Made by a program: the position numbers and the translations under genes. This document shows positions 1 to 8,884 of a DNA stretch of 64,000 nucleotides, piece after piece. This DNA is from Achromobacter ruhlandii (GTDB taxonomy: Bacteria > Pseudomonadota > Gammaproteobacteria > Burkholderiales > Burkholderiaceae_B). The first letter of the stretch is position 1. Each line of letters begins with the position of its first letter. Under the pieces are notes generated by a model. It made no database searches. It saw only the letters and a program-made list of their open reading frames with translations, and was not told the origin of the DNA. The stretch lies in contig NZ_CADIJL010000008.1 of NCBI RefSeq assembly GCF_902859695.1, positions 124,001 to 188,000 on the forward strand, given 5' to 3'.

Positions 1-1462
1 GCACCGGATCGACCGAACGCAGGCGACGGATGAGGTCCGCCAGCGCGTCGCGGTCCGCGTCCAGGTCCGAAGCGAGGAACTGGTCGTTCTCGTCGATGAA
101 GGACGAGGCCTGCCGCACCGCTTCGCCGGAGGTCTCGCCGTCCGGGATGTACAAGACACCATGGTGGCAGACGCCCTTGTCGGTGACTTCGACGACCTTG
201 CTGCCGGCGCGCAGGCGCACGGCCTCGCACAGGATCACGGTGGGCCACACCCAGCGCCCTTCCAACTGGACGCGGACCTGTTCGGACACCGCCTCGACCT
301 GCACCGTTTCCTGGTCCAGGAAACGCACGTGGCGCCATGCCCAGTGCTCGGAGCTCAGGCCGATCCAGTCGAAGAGCAAATAGCCCTTGGCCCGGGCGAG
401 CATCCAGCGTGCTGCGTTGTCGTCGCCCAACCAGTCGAGCGAAACCAGAGTCACTTTGCCGCTCTCGACGGCATGTCGAGTGGGTGCTACGGCAACTTGC
501 CGGACATAGCTGCGGTCGTCATCCTGGATCGGATAGTCGACGATTTCGTCGAATAATTCGACCGGCAGCACATCAAGGTCGTTGAGCAGGTCCCAATGTC
601 CCCAGGCGCGCATCGCCGCGTAATAGATTGCAACGAAGCGCTCGGGCGAAAGCTGGGTCTTGGCGACCTCTAGCGTCTGCCGCCAGCAGGCCTTCAACTC
701 GGTATCGATCCGCTTTCTCTGTACGTCCTCGTCGATCAACTTGTCGCGATCCGGCAGGCGCGCCACGAACTGGCGCGAATCCAGGTGCACGATATTGACC
801 TCGTCGAACGGGCAATAGTTGGGCTTCATGACGCAGAAGCCCTGCAGGAAGACCAGGGTGTTGTAGCTGAACTTGCCGTCCCGCGTGCCGGTGAGGTGGA
901 CCGTGCCCATCGGGCTGGCCATCGTCGCCAGGTTCGCGGCGGCAAAGCGCCGCAACAGCGGCTTGCCGTTGAACAGCACCTCCACCGGAAAACCCAGGCA
1001 CAAGCTCTCGATGCGATTGCCCAGGTCGGGCAGGTCAACGCCGTGCAACTCGATCCGGGTACCGGCAACGGCTTCGGCGATGGGCTCCACCTCGATGGAC
1101 GCCTTGGCCAGCGCCGCCGCGGTGTCGATATCGACACGCTGATGCTTTGAGGCGACGATGCAGCGCGTGGCGGCATACAGGCACTTCGAGAAGCCCACCC
1201 CGAAAGGGCGCTCCTCGGCACTGGTGGCCGCATCCCAACCCGACTCGTGGAAGCTCAGGAGCTTTTGGAAGTCGTCGAGGCCGCGGCCATCGTCTTCCAC
1301 CCGCAGTACCTGCGTGGTGGCGTCGTATTGAATTTCGATGCGCATCGCGCCGGCACGGCGGGCGTTCTGCAACAGCTCGGAGACGAGCGTAAAGCGGTCG
1401 GTAAAGGCATAGCGCTGGTTGCGCAGCGCGCCTTCCTCGTTGATTTGAACCTGTATCTGCAT
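1..1462 (-). CDS. GHKL (HATPase_c) ATP-binding protein, 3' end outside window
   Basis: The minus-strand frame is open from 1462 to the window edge, so the protein is partial (about 487 residues seen). Near the N-terminus it shows a GHKL ATP-binding fold: SELLQNARRAGA (N box, about residues 27-38), then VEDDGRGLDDF (G1 box), then FGVGFSKCLYAA (G2 box). This is the Hsp90/MutL/histidine kinase fold, but no kinase H box precedes it, so it is not a sensor kinase. Start: ATG at 1462 has GGAG six bases upstream; an in-frame ATG at 1474 has no ribosome site. Proteins like this are common in ICEs and plasmids, and their role is unknown. It heads a minus-strand string that includes the three small genes upstream (1535-2774). 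Confidence 0.8.
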   Translation of the reverse strand, partial: MQIQVQINEEGALRNQRYAFTDRFTLVSELLQNARRAGAMRIEIQYDATTQVLRVEDDGRGLDDFQKLLSFHESGWDAATSAEERPFGVGFSKCLYAATRCIVASKHQRVDIDTAAALAKASIEVEPIAEAVAGTRIELHGVDLPDLGNRIESLCLGFPVEVLFNGKPLLRRFAAANLATMASPMGTVHLTGTRDGKFSYNTLVFLQGFCVMKPNYCPFDEVNIVHLDSRQFVARLPDRDKLIDEDVQRKRIDTELKACWRQTLEVAKTQLSPERFVAIYYAAMRAWGHWDLLNDLDVLPVELFDEIVDYPIQDDDRSYVRQVAVAPTRHAVESGKVTLVSLDWLGDDNAARWMLARAKGYLLFDWIGLSSEHWAWRHVRFLDQETVQVEAVSEQVRVQLEGRWVWPTVILCEAVRLRAGSKVVEVTDKGVCHHGVLYIPDGETSGEAVRQASSFIDENDQFLASDLDADRDALADLIRRLRSVDPV

Positions 1463-1534
1463 GATGTGCTCCATGAGTGCAGGCGGAACCCGGCCCCGGC
1501 GGGACGGGCCCGCCAAGGGGGAAAGAACGATCGG

Positions 1535-1864
1535 TCAGCCGAGACGGCGGATCGGCGGGGTAAACAACTGGCCGGCGGCCAGGGCCTCCATCAGGCTGTG
1601 TCCGAGGAACTCCCAGGGCAGCAGGTGCTGGGTGGAATGAAGCCCACTGAGGACCCGGCCCTCGGCATCGAGCCGTTCGACTTTCAGGCCGATCGGATGC
1701 CAATGCACCCGGTAGGCCAGCCAGTCGGCGCCGGCGATGACGAAGGTGCGGCCGGCCCGACCGGTGAGGATTTCGCTTTCCTTGACCAGGAACTCGATGT
1801 CTTCCGGCGCCTGAACGGTCAGCAGGGAAGGGGCGTCGTGCGCGATGCGCGTTTGGGTATGCAT
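1535..1864 (-). CDS. Hypothetical protein, 109 aa
   Basis: No family is recognised. The protein is soluble and mixed alpha/beta, with no signal peptide or membrane segment. It contains LLTVQAPEDIEFLVKESEI and a Trp-rich middle (ADWLAYRVHWHPIGLK), and ends in IRRLG. It lies 73 bp upstream of the GHKL ATPase gene and is oriented the same way, so co-transcription is likely. Codon use is GC-rich like its neighbours. The reading frame is the best-structured one at this locus; opposite-strand frames give low-complexity Arg/Pro-rich products. Confidence 0.6.
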   Translation of the reverse strand: MHTQTRIAHDAPSLLTVQAPEDIEFLVKESEILTGRAGRTFVIAGADWLAYRVHWHPIGLKVERLDAEGRVLSGLHSTQHLLPWEFLGHSLMEALAAGQLFTPPIRRLG

Positions 1865-1874
1865 GGCGGCCTCC

Positions 1875-2132
1875 TCACAGCACGCGCGACGCGCAGGGCT
1901 GCCCGTCTTCGGGCGCGGCTGCGTCCGTGCGACGGGTAGATGGATCGAAGGGCAGATCGTTGATCTGCGCCAGGGCTTCGCGGTCGGCTGGCGTCGTCAT
2001 CTGACAGTCGACGTGATGCCGTTCCTTGATAATCTGTTCCAGCCCTACCGCGTCTTCATAATCCATGCGTCCGACGATGCCGTAGGCGACGAAGATTGCC
2101 AGCAGGCACAGGACATCCTTGAAAGTGGTCAT
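1875..2132 (-). CDS. Small protein with N-terminal hydrophobic segment, 85 aa
   Basis: Residues 5-20 (KDVLCLLAIFVAYGIVG) form one membrane segment or uncleaved signal, followed by a polar tail with DPSTRRTDAAAPEDG. The tail probably faces the periplasm. It has a good ribosome site (AAGGAG about seven bases before the ATG). The gene ends 10 bp before the next minus-strand gene, which suggests one operon with 1535-1864 and the GHKL ATPase. Family unknown. Confidence 0.55.
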   Translation of the reverse strand: MTTFKDVLCLLAIFVAYGIVGRMDYEDAVGLEQIIKERHHVDCQMTTPADREALAQINDLPFDPSTRRTDAAAPEDGQPCASRVL

Positions 2133-2195
2133 GACGACTCCTTGAAGGGGTGAGGCTTTCGCGTTGGCGACAAGCCCTAGAAATGGAAGAAGGCG

Positions 2196-2774
2196 TCAGG
2201 CAAACAGGTCGCCCTGTACCGCCATCCGCTTGATTTGCTCGTTGATCCACTGGGGGTTCTTGGCAAGCCGGGCCTCGACCCATGCTGGGTTGTGGACGAC
2301 GGCATCGCGCACCCAGTCCGGGTAGCGCTCGAGCGAGACATCGAGCCAGGCCTTCAGGCCGTGGCGGATGCAGTCGCGCACTTCCTCCGCGTCGACCCGA
2401 CCGCAGTAAGCGATCGGCGACAGCGGACTGCAGCCGACGACGCGCAGGCAACTTACAAAGGAGAACGGCATGCCGTCCTTCTCGCGTTCGCTGAACACCC
2501 AGCGCAGGGTGTCGAACTTCTCTTCCAGCGGCGTTGTGGGATCAGCCAGATGGCTGACCTCCTGCAGCAGGCGCCAATGCAGGAAGACGATGTCTTCCTC
2601 GCTCCATTCGACGGGCGCCTCCTCGTCGTCGAGCAAAGCGTCCAGGGCGGCACGATCGGGGATCGCCGCCGGACGGTGGCGCGAGGCGGCCGCGAGAGAG
2701 GGAAGAATGCGCGGCAAAACAGGCCCCACGGGCGTGGGACGGGAAACTCGGGGGGATACGTTCTGATTCAGCAT
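2196..2774 (-). CDS. Hypothetical protein, 192 aa
   Basis: Residues 1-45 are Pro/Arg-rich and look disordered. The rest is helical and acidic, with WSEEDIVFLHWRLLQEVSHL and a C-terminal part with repeated short helices (YPDWVRDAVVHNPAWVEARL and KNPQWINEQI) that resembles a small degenerate helical repeat. It contains no catalytic motif I can name. It is the first gene of the minus-strand string 2774 to 1. Proteins of this size and layout are frequent unknowns in ICE backbones, so it is probably a real element gene. Confidence 0.6.
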   Translation of the reverse strand: MLNQNVSPRVSRPTPVGPVLPRILPSLAAASRHRPAAIPDRAALDALLDDEEAPVEWSEEDIVFLHWRLLQEVSHLADPTTPLEEKFDTLRWVFSEREKDGMPFSFVSCLRVVGCSPLSPIAYCGRVDAEEVRDCIRHGLKAWLDVSLERYPDWVRDAVVHNPAWVEARLAKNPQWINEQIKRMAVQGDLFA

Positions 2775-3317
2775 CGTTGGCTCCAGGAAAAATTGGAGGC
2801 AACGCGCACCACGACGGGGGGCATATGCCCCCGTGGGGTGAGAAGCTGCCGACCCGCTACGGGCGGAACGGCGCTATGGGAAGAAGCTCCAGGGCTGGCT
2901 TGAACGGGCGGTGAGCACCGCCGTGACCGGTATGCCAGCTACCGATCGAGGAAGGCTTTCGGGGGAGGGGCGCTTACGAAATCGTTAAAGCGCCTCGCCC
3001 CTGCCTCGAAAACTCGCCTCGATGGCATGGGTGCGACAGGCACCCATATCGGTGCCGGCAAGATCGGCGCACGCGGCACCGGCGAAGCCGATGGCATACG
3101 CGACAGACAGGAAACTCCAGGGCTTGCCTTGTTTGAATGCAGGGCCAGCTGCTGCATGACGTCAAGGTAGTGCCACCGGATGGCCAGGTCAATCCAGAAA
3201 AGCCGGTCCAATCTGGCCCGATGCCGAAAGCCCCCTCAGGTGACGGCCATTTCCGGTGGCGAGTGCATGTGCCTGCATGGATGATTGGCCCGAACGCGGT
3301 ATTTCGAGGAGCACGGC
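2775..3317. other. Intergenic region between divergent gene sets
   Basis: 543 bp separate the minus-strand string (from 2774) and the plus-strand gene at 3318, so both promoters should lie here. No clear -35/-10 pair, operator or RNA gene was found by eye. A minus-strand frame of about 90 codons (2939-3211) has an unconvincing composition and is not called. Confidence 0.4.
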
Positions 3318-4091
3318 ATGTCGGAGATCCAGATCGTCAAGGTAGACCAGGGGGCCGTCAACGCCCGCATTCTCGCCAAGGAGGCCAAGGCCGACTTCCG
3401 ACGCGTCGAGGCGGCCAGTCTGAAGATGCCGACGCGCTTCACCAGCGCCGAGGGCAAGCGCTTCTTCGCGCGGCTGTTCAACACGCTGCAACTCAACACC
3501 CACTTCATCTCGGTGATCGCTCGCACGAGGCTCGACCACGAGGACGTCGCCAAGGTCGAGGAGGCCATTCGAGCCCAGATGGACGCAGTGACCGAGAACC
3601 TCAATAAAGCCATCGACGGTGCCGAAGCACTATTCAAGGTCCATGGCATTACCAGCACGGCGACCTACGACACCGTGCCGCTGGATGTGGACGTCCATGT
3701 GCTGTCGTCCATCGGTCGACGCTTCCTGGAGGTGCTGGGCAAACTCGACCAGTTGATGCCGTTGTTGCAGACCCTGGAGATTCACGAGGTGATTACCACC
3801 CAGGCCGTCGACATGCAGCGCGCGGGTCTCAAACGGCAGGTGCGCGATGTCGCCAATGGCGCGCGGAACTTTGCGATGGGGTTGCGGCGGCGGATGAATG
3901 CCCTGGACGCGCACGATGTCGAAGGCCGCAGCGGGCCAAACCGCCAAGAGGCCGAAGCCGTGGGGGCACCGAATGGTGCGGACGAACCCGGTCCGGAAAG
4001 CGACGCGGCGGTCGATCCGACGGCGGCCGACGCTAGCGCACGAATGCCGGAAGCAGCCCTGGAAAGCACCGAACCTGCGGTTGGCGATTAG
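3318..4091 (+). CDS. DUF1845 / AcaB-like ICE protein
   Basis: This 257 aa soluble protein opens with SEIQIVKVDQGAVNARILAK and has a conserved-looking helical core (KRFFARLFNTLQLNTHFISV). After residue 200 it runs into an Ala/Pro/Glu-rich disordered tail. The core matches my memory of DUF1845 proteins, found in ICEs and IncA/C-like plasmids where one member (AcaB) acts in transcription control; the assignment is by recollection, not alignment. ATG 3318 is preferred over an upstream alternative start at 3285 because GGAG lies six bases before it. It stands alone, 380 bp before the HTH regulator. Confidence 0.6.
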   Translation: MSEIQIVKVDQGAVNARILAKEAKADFRRVEAASLKMPTRFTSAEGKRFFARLFNTLQLNTHFISVIARTRLDHEDVAKVEEAIRAQMDAVTENLNKAIDGAEALFKVHGITSTATYDTVPLDVDVHVLSSIGRRFLEVLGKLDQLMPLLQTLEIHEVITTQAVDMQRAGLKRQVRDVANGARNFAMGLRRRMNALDAHDVEGRSGPNRQEAEAVGAPNGADEPGPESDAAVDPTAADASARMPEAALESTEPAVGD

Positions 4092-4471
4092 CGTCGATGG
4101 CTGCTGCTTCACGGTCAGCGATTCTGTTATTGGGGCCGCTGAACCTGCACGGCGGCGTTCGCGCTCATGGCCATCGCCTTGGCATTTCCGAAGCCGTTTG
4201 ACGTTTTCCCGGTCGACGCACCTAGACATTTGATCGGCGAAGGCGTGACTGATTTTCGTTGCCACCATCCAGAGCGTGATTACGGCAATCTGAGCCATCT
4301 GCCCGAGTTCACTGTAAGCCGCCCGCAATTCGCAGCGGACGCCAGAATATGACTATTTCATCGTTTCTTTCCGCTAGAACTCAACAAGTATGTAGATAGT
4401 TAAAACAACATAAGTAACCCTGTTTCGATAGTCCAGTGACCGTCATTCTTGTTGATTGAAAGGACAACACG
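4092..4471. other. Intergenic, no recognised feature
   Basis: 380 bp. The last 100 bp are noticeably AT-richer (around 4340-4440) and probably hold the promoter of the HTH regulator. No repeat, IS end or RNA was recognised. Confidence 0.4.
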
Positions 4472-4831
4472 ATGGCGGTAAAGAAAAAAGACTCCGCCCG
4501 TCTGGCGAAGCGATTGGGGGGCAACCTATCGAAGCGGCGCAAACAGCTGGGATGGACACAGGAAATGGTTGCGGAGCGGGTAGGCGTTGACGCCGAAACC
4601 ATTTCGCGCATTGAGCGCGGGGCGCATTTGCCGTCCCTGCCGACGCTGGACAGGCTTGCGGTGGCGCTGCGCTGTTCCGCCGGCGACCTGTTATCGAATG
4701 AAGGGCCCGAAGATGCCAGCGAAGCTGCAACCTTCGGTGCATGGATTTCCGAACTGGGGACTGATGATCGGGCATTCGTTATGACGGTCGTGCGGAATTG
4801 TTGTGAGCACTTGGGCAACCGCTCGAAATAG
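4472..4831 (+). CDS. XRE-family helix-turn-helix regulator
   Basis: The protein has 119 aa. Residues 14-70 form a Cro/CI-type HTH: LSKRRKQLGWTQEMVAERVG, then ETISRIERGAHLPSLPTLDR and LAVALRCSAGDLL. The C-terminal 40 residues are a short helical tail, likely for dimerisation. AAGGA sits at a proper distance before ATG 4472. It is probably a DNA-binding repressor of element functions; the AT-rich stretch upstream is a plausible self-regulated promoter. It is followed by a long non-coding stretch, so it is likely monocistronic. Confidence 0.88.
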   Translation: MAVKKKDSARLAKRLGGNLSKRRKQLGWTQEMVAERVGVDAETISRIERGAHLPSLPTLDRLAVALRCSAGDLLSNEGPEDASEAATFGAWISELGTDDRAFVMTVVRNCCEHLGNRSK

Positions 4832-5499
4832 CCAATATTTCTACCCACAGGGGGGAGCATGAGCCGCACGGCCGCGAAATGTTATGCGTGAAACCCTCCA
4901 GTCACTCTCCCCGTGGGATGACTGGCAGGCGGACACCAAGGCGCCTGATGAGACGCAGACACAAATCATGGCCCCATCCGCCAACGCGGGCTTGAGCCGG
5001 ATCGGCTTCGTTCGCGATTCGGCGCCTGGGCGGCAACCTTGATGACGGCGTGCCGGAATGGGTTCGGTACCGGTGCCATCTCCAATCGCTGGCGTGTGCG
5101 GCCCCTTTCGGCTGGCGCGTCCCGAGGCGTCTTGCGTCGGCCCACGGACCTCAATATCGTATCGACAGGTTCCACGTCCGCATGATCTGACGCCGTGGGC
5201 ACCTTCACCGCACTCGTGGCGGCGTCGCAGTCGTTACCTGCCTGTTGCCCGACGATCCGCCGTCGCGCGTGCTGCGCGGTGCTGGTGCGGATCGGCTGAT
5301 CTTTCCCGACCCGGATGCCCTTGGCCGTCATGCGGTGGGAGTCACTTTCTTGTTCATCCTTCCATGCCGTGCGACCGGGACGCCGGCGGCATGTCGTCGA
5401 GTTCTGCGTTCCCTATCGGCCCGCGCCATCCTGACCTAGCGCGGCCGCAACAGAGCAGGTCATGTCCTTTATCGGCACCCGCCGTGACGAGGCCCGATC
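4832..5499. other. Long non-coding stretch
   Basis: 668 bp with no convincing gene on either strand. The open frames here (for example 4966-5331 minus) have Arg/Pro-rich random composition and no ribosome site. It may hold regulatory DNA for the AlpA gene. Confidence 0.4.
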
Positions 5500-5784
5500 A
5501 TGCCCAACATCCGTACCATCCGTACCAGTACCGCCGCGAAGGTGGCGGCTTCCAGCGCTCGTACAACGACGCCTGCCGCTTCGGTTGCGACCCTGACGCT
5601 GCCCGAGACCGGCTTCCTGCGCCAGCCCCAGGTGCTGGCCTTCGTGCCCATCTCCAAATCGACGCTCTGGCGGCGCATCCAGGCTCGCACCTTTCCCGAG
5701 CCGGTCAAGCTTTCGGAGCGGGTGACCGTCTGGCGCGCGGAAGACATCCGCCGGTGGATCGCGCAGCAAGGCCAGCCCGGGTGA
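5500..5784 (+). CDS. AlpA-family DNA-binding protein
   Basis: This 94 aa protein has a Thr/Ala-rich, probably flexible N-terminus (about 35 residues), then a winged-helix MerR/AlpA-like domain: FLRQPQVLAFVPISKSTLWR and IQARTFPEPVKLSERVTVW, ending RAEDIRRWIAQQ. This order is diagnostic for AlpA-type proteins, which in prophages and ICEs activate integrase or excision genes. A recombinase-like gene follows 258 bp downstream, in line with that role. Alternatively it acts as an excisionase. Confidence 0.85.
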   Translation: MPNIRTIRTSTAAKVAASSARTTTPAASVATLTLPETGFLRQPQVLAFVPISKSTLWRRIQARTFPEPVKLSERVTVWRAEDIRRWIAQQGQPG

Positions 5785-6041
5785 AGAGCAAGGCAATGAG
5801 CGGGGACAGGTGGGGCTCGGAACGGCGGCGTCGTTCGCGAATCGACCGGGTCGGCGCCGACCCGCCCCGTGCGTCGCGCGTGCGGTCATCGGTCGGGCCG
5901 GCCAGTTCTTCAGCGACGGCGGCGCGCTCGGCCTGATGACGAAATCCCGCGCCTTTCCCGGCGTTTTCGCCTGGCGAAGGGGGCGTCGGCGCTCGAACAT
6001 TCGGGCTGATGACGATCGAGAGATGATGGGAGAAGCAAGAC

Positions 6042-6986
6042 ATGCAAGACAACGAGGAGATCAGCAAGCACCACGAGAACGCATTGCAATCGGTTGAGAT
6101 GCTCCGTGCCGTCATCGGCGGCGAGACCTACGAGGCGGTGGCCAAGCGCTTCGGCGTATCACGCACGGCGGTCGAGCGGCGCATCAAGTCCGTCGCGGTC
6201 CAACTCACCCAGGTGGTGGGCGTGGATGGACTCAAGGAAGAAGGCGCGGCTTTCGTGCGGCGGCTGCGCCTGCATCGGGACGCGATCCTGGTCGCGCTGG
6301 AAGGCTTCGAGCCCCAACCGCCGGCAGGCGCCCGTCCGGCGCGCGTATTGTCGGCGGCGGAGGTGGCTCAGGGCGCAGTGCGCATCAAGGGCCGCACCAG
6401 CCGCACTTGGCACGACTTGGCCCTGTACTACCTGCTGTTCGCCACGGGTCTGCGTCCCCTCGAGATCGCACGGATCGAGGTCCGCGACTACCTGCATGCC
6501 GACGGCAGCGTATGCAGGGAATCGGAGTTGCGCACCGACGCGGCGATCAACGGCAAGCTCCGGCCGCTGTACTTCAGCAGCAGCCGGCTCGACGATGCGC
6601 TGGCTGCCTATTTCCGCGAGCGTCTCGCTGGCGGGCATGGCCTGGGTACGCCGGATGCCTACCGTGGCTTGGACCCGGGTAGCCGACTATTCCTTTCCCC
6701 GAGTGGCGAGCCCTACAAGATCACGCCCAACAATGGCGAGCCGGGGCAGAACCGCTACGTCTGCCGGGCGCTGCTGGAGATCTACCGCAAGTTGTTCCGC
6801 TACGCCGAACTCAAGGGGTTGAGCACCCAGTCGGCGCGCCTCACCGTGATATCGCGGATGTATGAGCGCGGGGCCGACGAGGATCAGGTGGGCGCGATCC
6901 TGGGCATCGGCGAGCGCAGCGCGGTGCGGGAGCTGTTGCCCAGGCCCAAGCCGACGCTGGCGGAGCTGCTCGATGAGTTGATTTGA
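6042..6986 (+). CDS. HTH plus degenerate tyrosine-recombinase-like protein
   Basis: In this 314 aa protein, residues 19-50 form an HTH (YEAVAKRFGVSRTAVERRIK). From about residue 105 it follows the core-binding/catalytic layout of phage integrases: LYYLLFATGLRPLEIARIEV carries the first Arg region. The C-terminal block STQSARLTVISRMYERGADE and VGAILGIGERSAV occupies the place of HxxR...LGH, but both His positions and the Tyr nucleophile are not recognisable. It is therefore probably a DNA-binding relative and not an active integrase. It has a GGGAG ribosome site. The DUF1173 gene follows 7 bp after its stop, so the two are likely co-translated. Confidence 0.65.
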   Translation: MQDNEEISKHHENALQSVEMLRAVIGGETYEAVAKRFGVSRTAVERRIKSVAVQLTQVVGVDGLKEEGAAFVRRLRLHRDAILVALEGFEPQPPAGARPARVLSAAEVAQGAVRIKGRTSRTWHDLALYYLLFATGLRPLEIARIEVRDYLHADGSVCRESELRTDAAINGKLRPLYFSSSRLDDALAAYFRERLAGGHGLGTPDAYRGLDPGSRLFLSPSGEPYKITPNNGEPGQNRYVCRALLEIYRKLFRYAELKGLSTQSARLTVISRMYERGADEDQVGAILGIGERSAVRELLPRPKPTLAELLDELI

Positions 6987-6993
6987 GTTCGCC

Positions 6994-8202
6994 ATGGACG
7001 CCCAACGTTTCGCCATCAAGGGCCGCGTGATAGGCGCGGACGATCCACAATTGCAGGAGGCGCTCGCCCACGTCTACGAGACACCCGAGCGGCCGAGATG
7101 CCTATGCGTGCCCGGCGGCGTCGAGATGTACGTGGCGCGGCATCGCCAGCTCGTGGTCAAGCGCATGCCGGACAGCGGCAGCGCCCACCATCCGGGCTGC
7201 CCTTCCTACGAGCCGGAGGTCCAGCAGTCCGGACTGGGCGAGCTGGTCGGTGAAGCGGTGCTGGAGTCGGAACCGGGCCGGGTCGAATTGCGGGTGGATT
7301 TTCCCTGGACACGGGTGCTCGGGCGCGGCGTGCCGCGCGGCGAACCTCAGGAGGTGGCGGAGATCGGCGTGCCACGGCGGCAGATGACGTTGCGGGCGTT
7401 GATGCATTTCCTGTTCGAGCGCGCGGGCTTCAACCGCTGGAGCCCGGCGATGGCGGGCAAGCGCAACCAGGGCGTGCTGCGCAAGTACCTGCTGGAGGCA
7501 GCCGAGGAGATCGTGGTCAAGGGCGTGCCGCTGGCCGAGCGCCTGTATGTGCCCGAACCTTTCAGCGAGAGCGCCAAGGCCGAAGCGGCCCAGCGCCGGC
7601 GCGAGAAACTGGCCGTGCTGCGCCCCAAAGACGGGCAGGCGCCCCTGGCCATCATCATCGGCGAGTTCAAGGCAAGCGAAGCCACTGCGCAGGGCCGCCG
7701 GGTCTGGATCCGGCACATGCCGGATGCGCCGCTGCTGATCGCTAACCGGAGTTGGGAGCGGATCGAGCGGGTGTTCGCGCCGCTGTTCGAGGCGCGCGAT
7801 GCCGATATTGGCCACCACGTCCGAGTGGTCATGGCCGCCCTGATCCGAGATCGCCGCGAATACACCTACGAGATCGATGCGGTGAGTCTGATGCTGACGA
7901 GCGAGCAATGGATTCCCATCGAAGGCGTGCATGAAATTCCGCTGATCGACGCCCTTGTGGCCCAACAACGTCGCTTCGTCAAGCCGTTGCGCTACGATGC
8001 TCGAAGTGCAGCCATATTTCCGAATGCCTTGCTGCTGGATACCGGGGCGGCGCCGGTGCCGCTACACGTGTTTAGCGCCTTCATGGACCCCAAAGAACGA
8101 ACAGCAAAGGAGAAGGCGATTGCGGCAGCCGGGCAGGATGCCTGGGTGTGGTCGACAGACCACCCGATGCCTTCCCTGAAAAATGCGGCGGACCCTCGCT
8201 AA
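6994..8202 (+). CDS. DUF1173-family ICE protein
   Basis: This 402 aa protein opens with RFAIKGRVIGADDPQLQEAL, then CLCVPGGVEMYVARHRQ and HHPGCPSYEP. The Cys/His spacing (C-x-C, then HHPGC) is typical of DUF1173 proteins, which occur almost only on ICEs and conjugative plasmids and have no proven function. A Cys/His cluster at the N-terminus suggests metal binding. The middle (RQMTLRALMHFLFERAGFNR) is helical. It sits 7 bp after the integrase-like gene. Length fits the family. Confidence 0.75.
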   Translation: MDAQRFAIKGRVIGADDPQLQEALAHVYETPERPRCLCVPGGVEMYVARHRQLVVKRMPDSGSAHHPGCPSYEPEVQQSGLGELVGEAVLESEPGRVELRVDFPWTRVLGRGVPRGEPQEVAEIGVPRRQMTLRALMHFLFERAGFNRWSPAMAGKRNQGVLRKYLLEAAEEIVVKGVPLAERLYVPEPFSESAKAEAAQRRREKLAVLRPKDGQAPLAIIIGEFKASEATAQGRRVWIRHMPDAPLLIANRSWERIERVFAPLFEARDADIGHHVRVVMAALIRDRREYTYEIDAVSLMLTSEQWIPIEGVHEIPLIDALVAQQRRFVKPLRYDARSAAIFPNALLLDTGAAPVPLHVFSAFMDPKERTAKEKAIAAAGQDAWVWSTDHPMPSLKNAADPR

Positions 8203-8240
8203 AAGGAGTTGACGCTTGCAAAGCAGAACGCGCGTGTCGA

Positions 8241-8447
8241 TCAATTCCTCAGCGACATTCCCTGGGGAGGCGCCGTCGCCATCACCCGTTCACGTAGTTC
8301 CTTCCCTGCCTTGAAGGCGGGCACCTATTTCGCCAGTGCCGTCACCGGCTGACCTGTTTTCGGGTTACGCGCTTGGCGGGTTGCGCGGTAGTTCAGGCTG
8401 CAACTTCCGAATCCGCGAATCTCCACTCGACCGCCCCGACGCGGTGT
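8241..8447 (-). pseudogene. ihfB: Fragment of ihfB (IHF beta subunit), C-terminal part
   Basis: Reading the minus strand, the frame gives [20 protein letters not shown], then [15 protein letters not shown], a TAG stop at 8327-8325, then VPAFKAGKELRERV and a natural-looking stop at 8243-8241. This is the DNA-binding beta-arm half of IHF-beta (compare the family motifs EIRGFGSF, GRNPKTG and FKPGKELR). The N-terminal ~40 residues, start codon and promoter are missing, and the internal amber codon kills the rest. The missing N-terminal half of an IHF-beta is found fused to the ATPase gene at 47,437. It abuts the relic at 8448. Confidence 0.88.
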
Positions 8448-8845
8448 ATTCCCACTGGCGGCAAGATTCGCTCCGGCATCAAGGTGCTCACGAAGAAGGC
8501 TGCCGGCGAGTTACCGCCGCGAGCGGGGTGGCCCAGATTTTCGAGAATCTGATGGCCCGCGCGCAGGGCCACGGTATCCGATGGGTGCAGTACCAGGCCT
8601 ATGCAGACCAGTTCACACCTTGTTTTTGCATCCTGACAGTGAACAATGCGGCGGTGGCGGCTACAGTGAGCGTGGTGGAGGCAGAGCCCGGGCCGTTGGC
8701 GAAGATATGGAGTGCCTGCTGCGTGGCTATCTCGTTGCGATCACTCACGAAGATAGCAGCGGCGATGCGGAAATTGGTTTACCTGGAAGGGCTTACTTCA
8801 GGCGCGGACCGGCACTGGCGATGCATGCAGGGCTGGGCATGCGGT
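8448..8845 (+). pseudogene. Collapsed relic of the RDF-like/SbcD-like cassette
   Basis: Three short stretches match the intact cassette at 47.6-49.4 kb, in order and orientation but with the material between them deleted. 8448-8515 matches the N-terminal part of the RDF-like gene ([19 protein letters not shown]). 8535-8610 matches its C-terminal part (FENLMARAQGHGI and YQAYAD). 8615-8750 matches the middle of the SbcD-like gene (CILTVNNAAVAATVSVVEAE against CVPTVNKAAVAAAV). No open frame spans it. The left edge joins the ihfB fragment directly, as expected from a deletion that removed both 5' ends. Confidence 0.8.
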
Positions 8846-8884
8846 TCGATTGACGCCATATTCCGTTAGGAATAATCTCCTTCC

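Noticed and set aside
2939-3211. 90-codon minus-strand gene before the DUF1845-like gene
   Set aside because: Pro/Ala/Arg-rich random composition and no ribosome site.
4966-5331. Possible 121-aa minus-strand gene
   Set aside because: Composition is random, no ribosome site, no motif.
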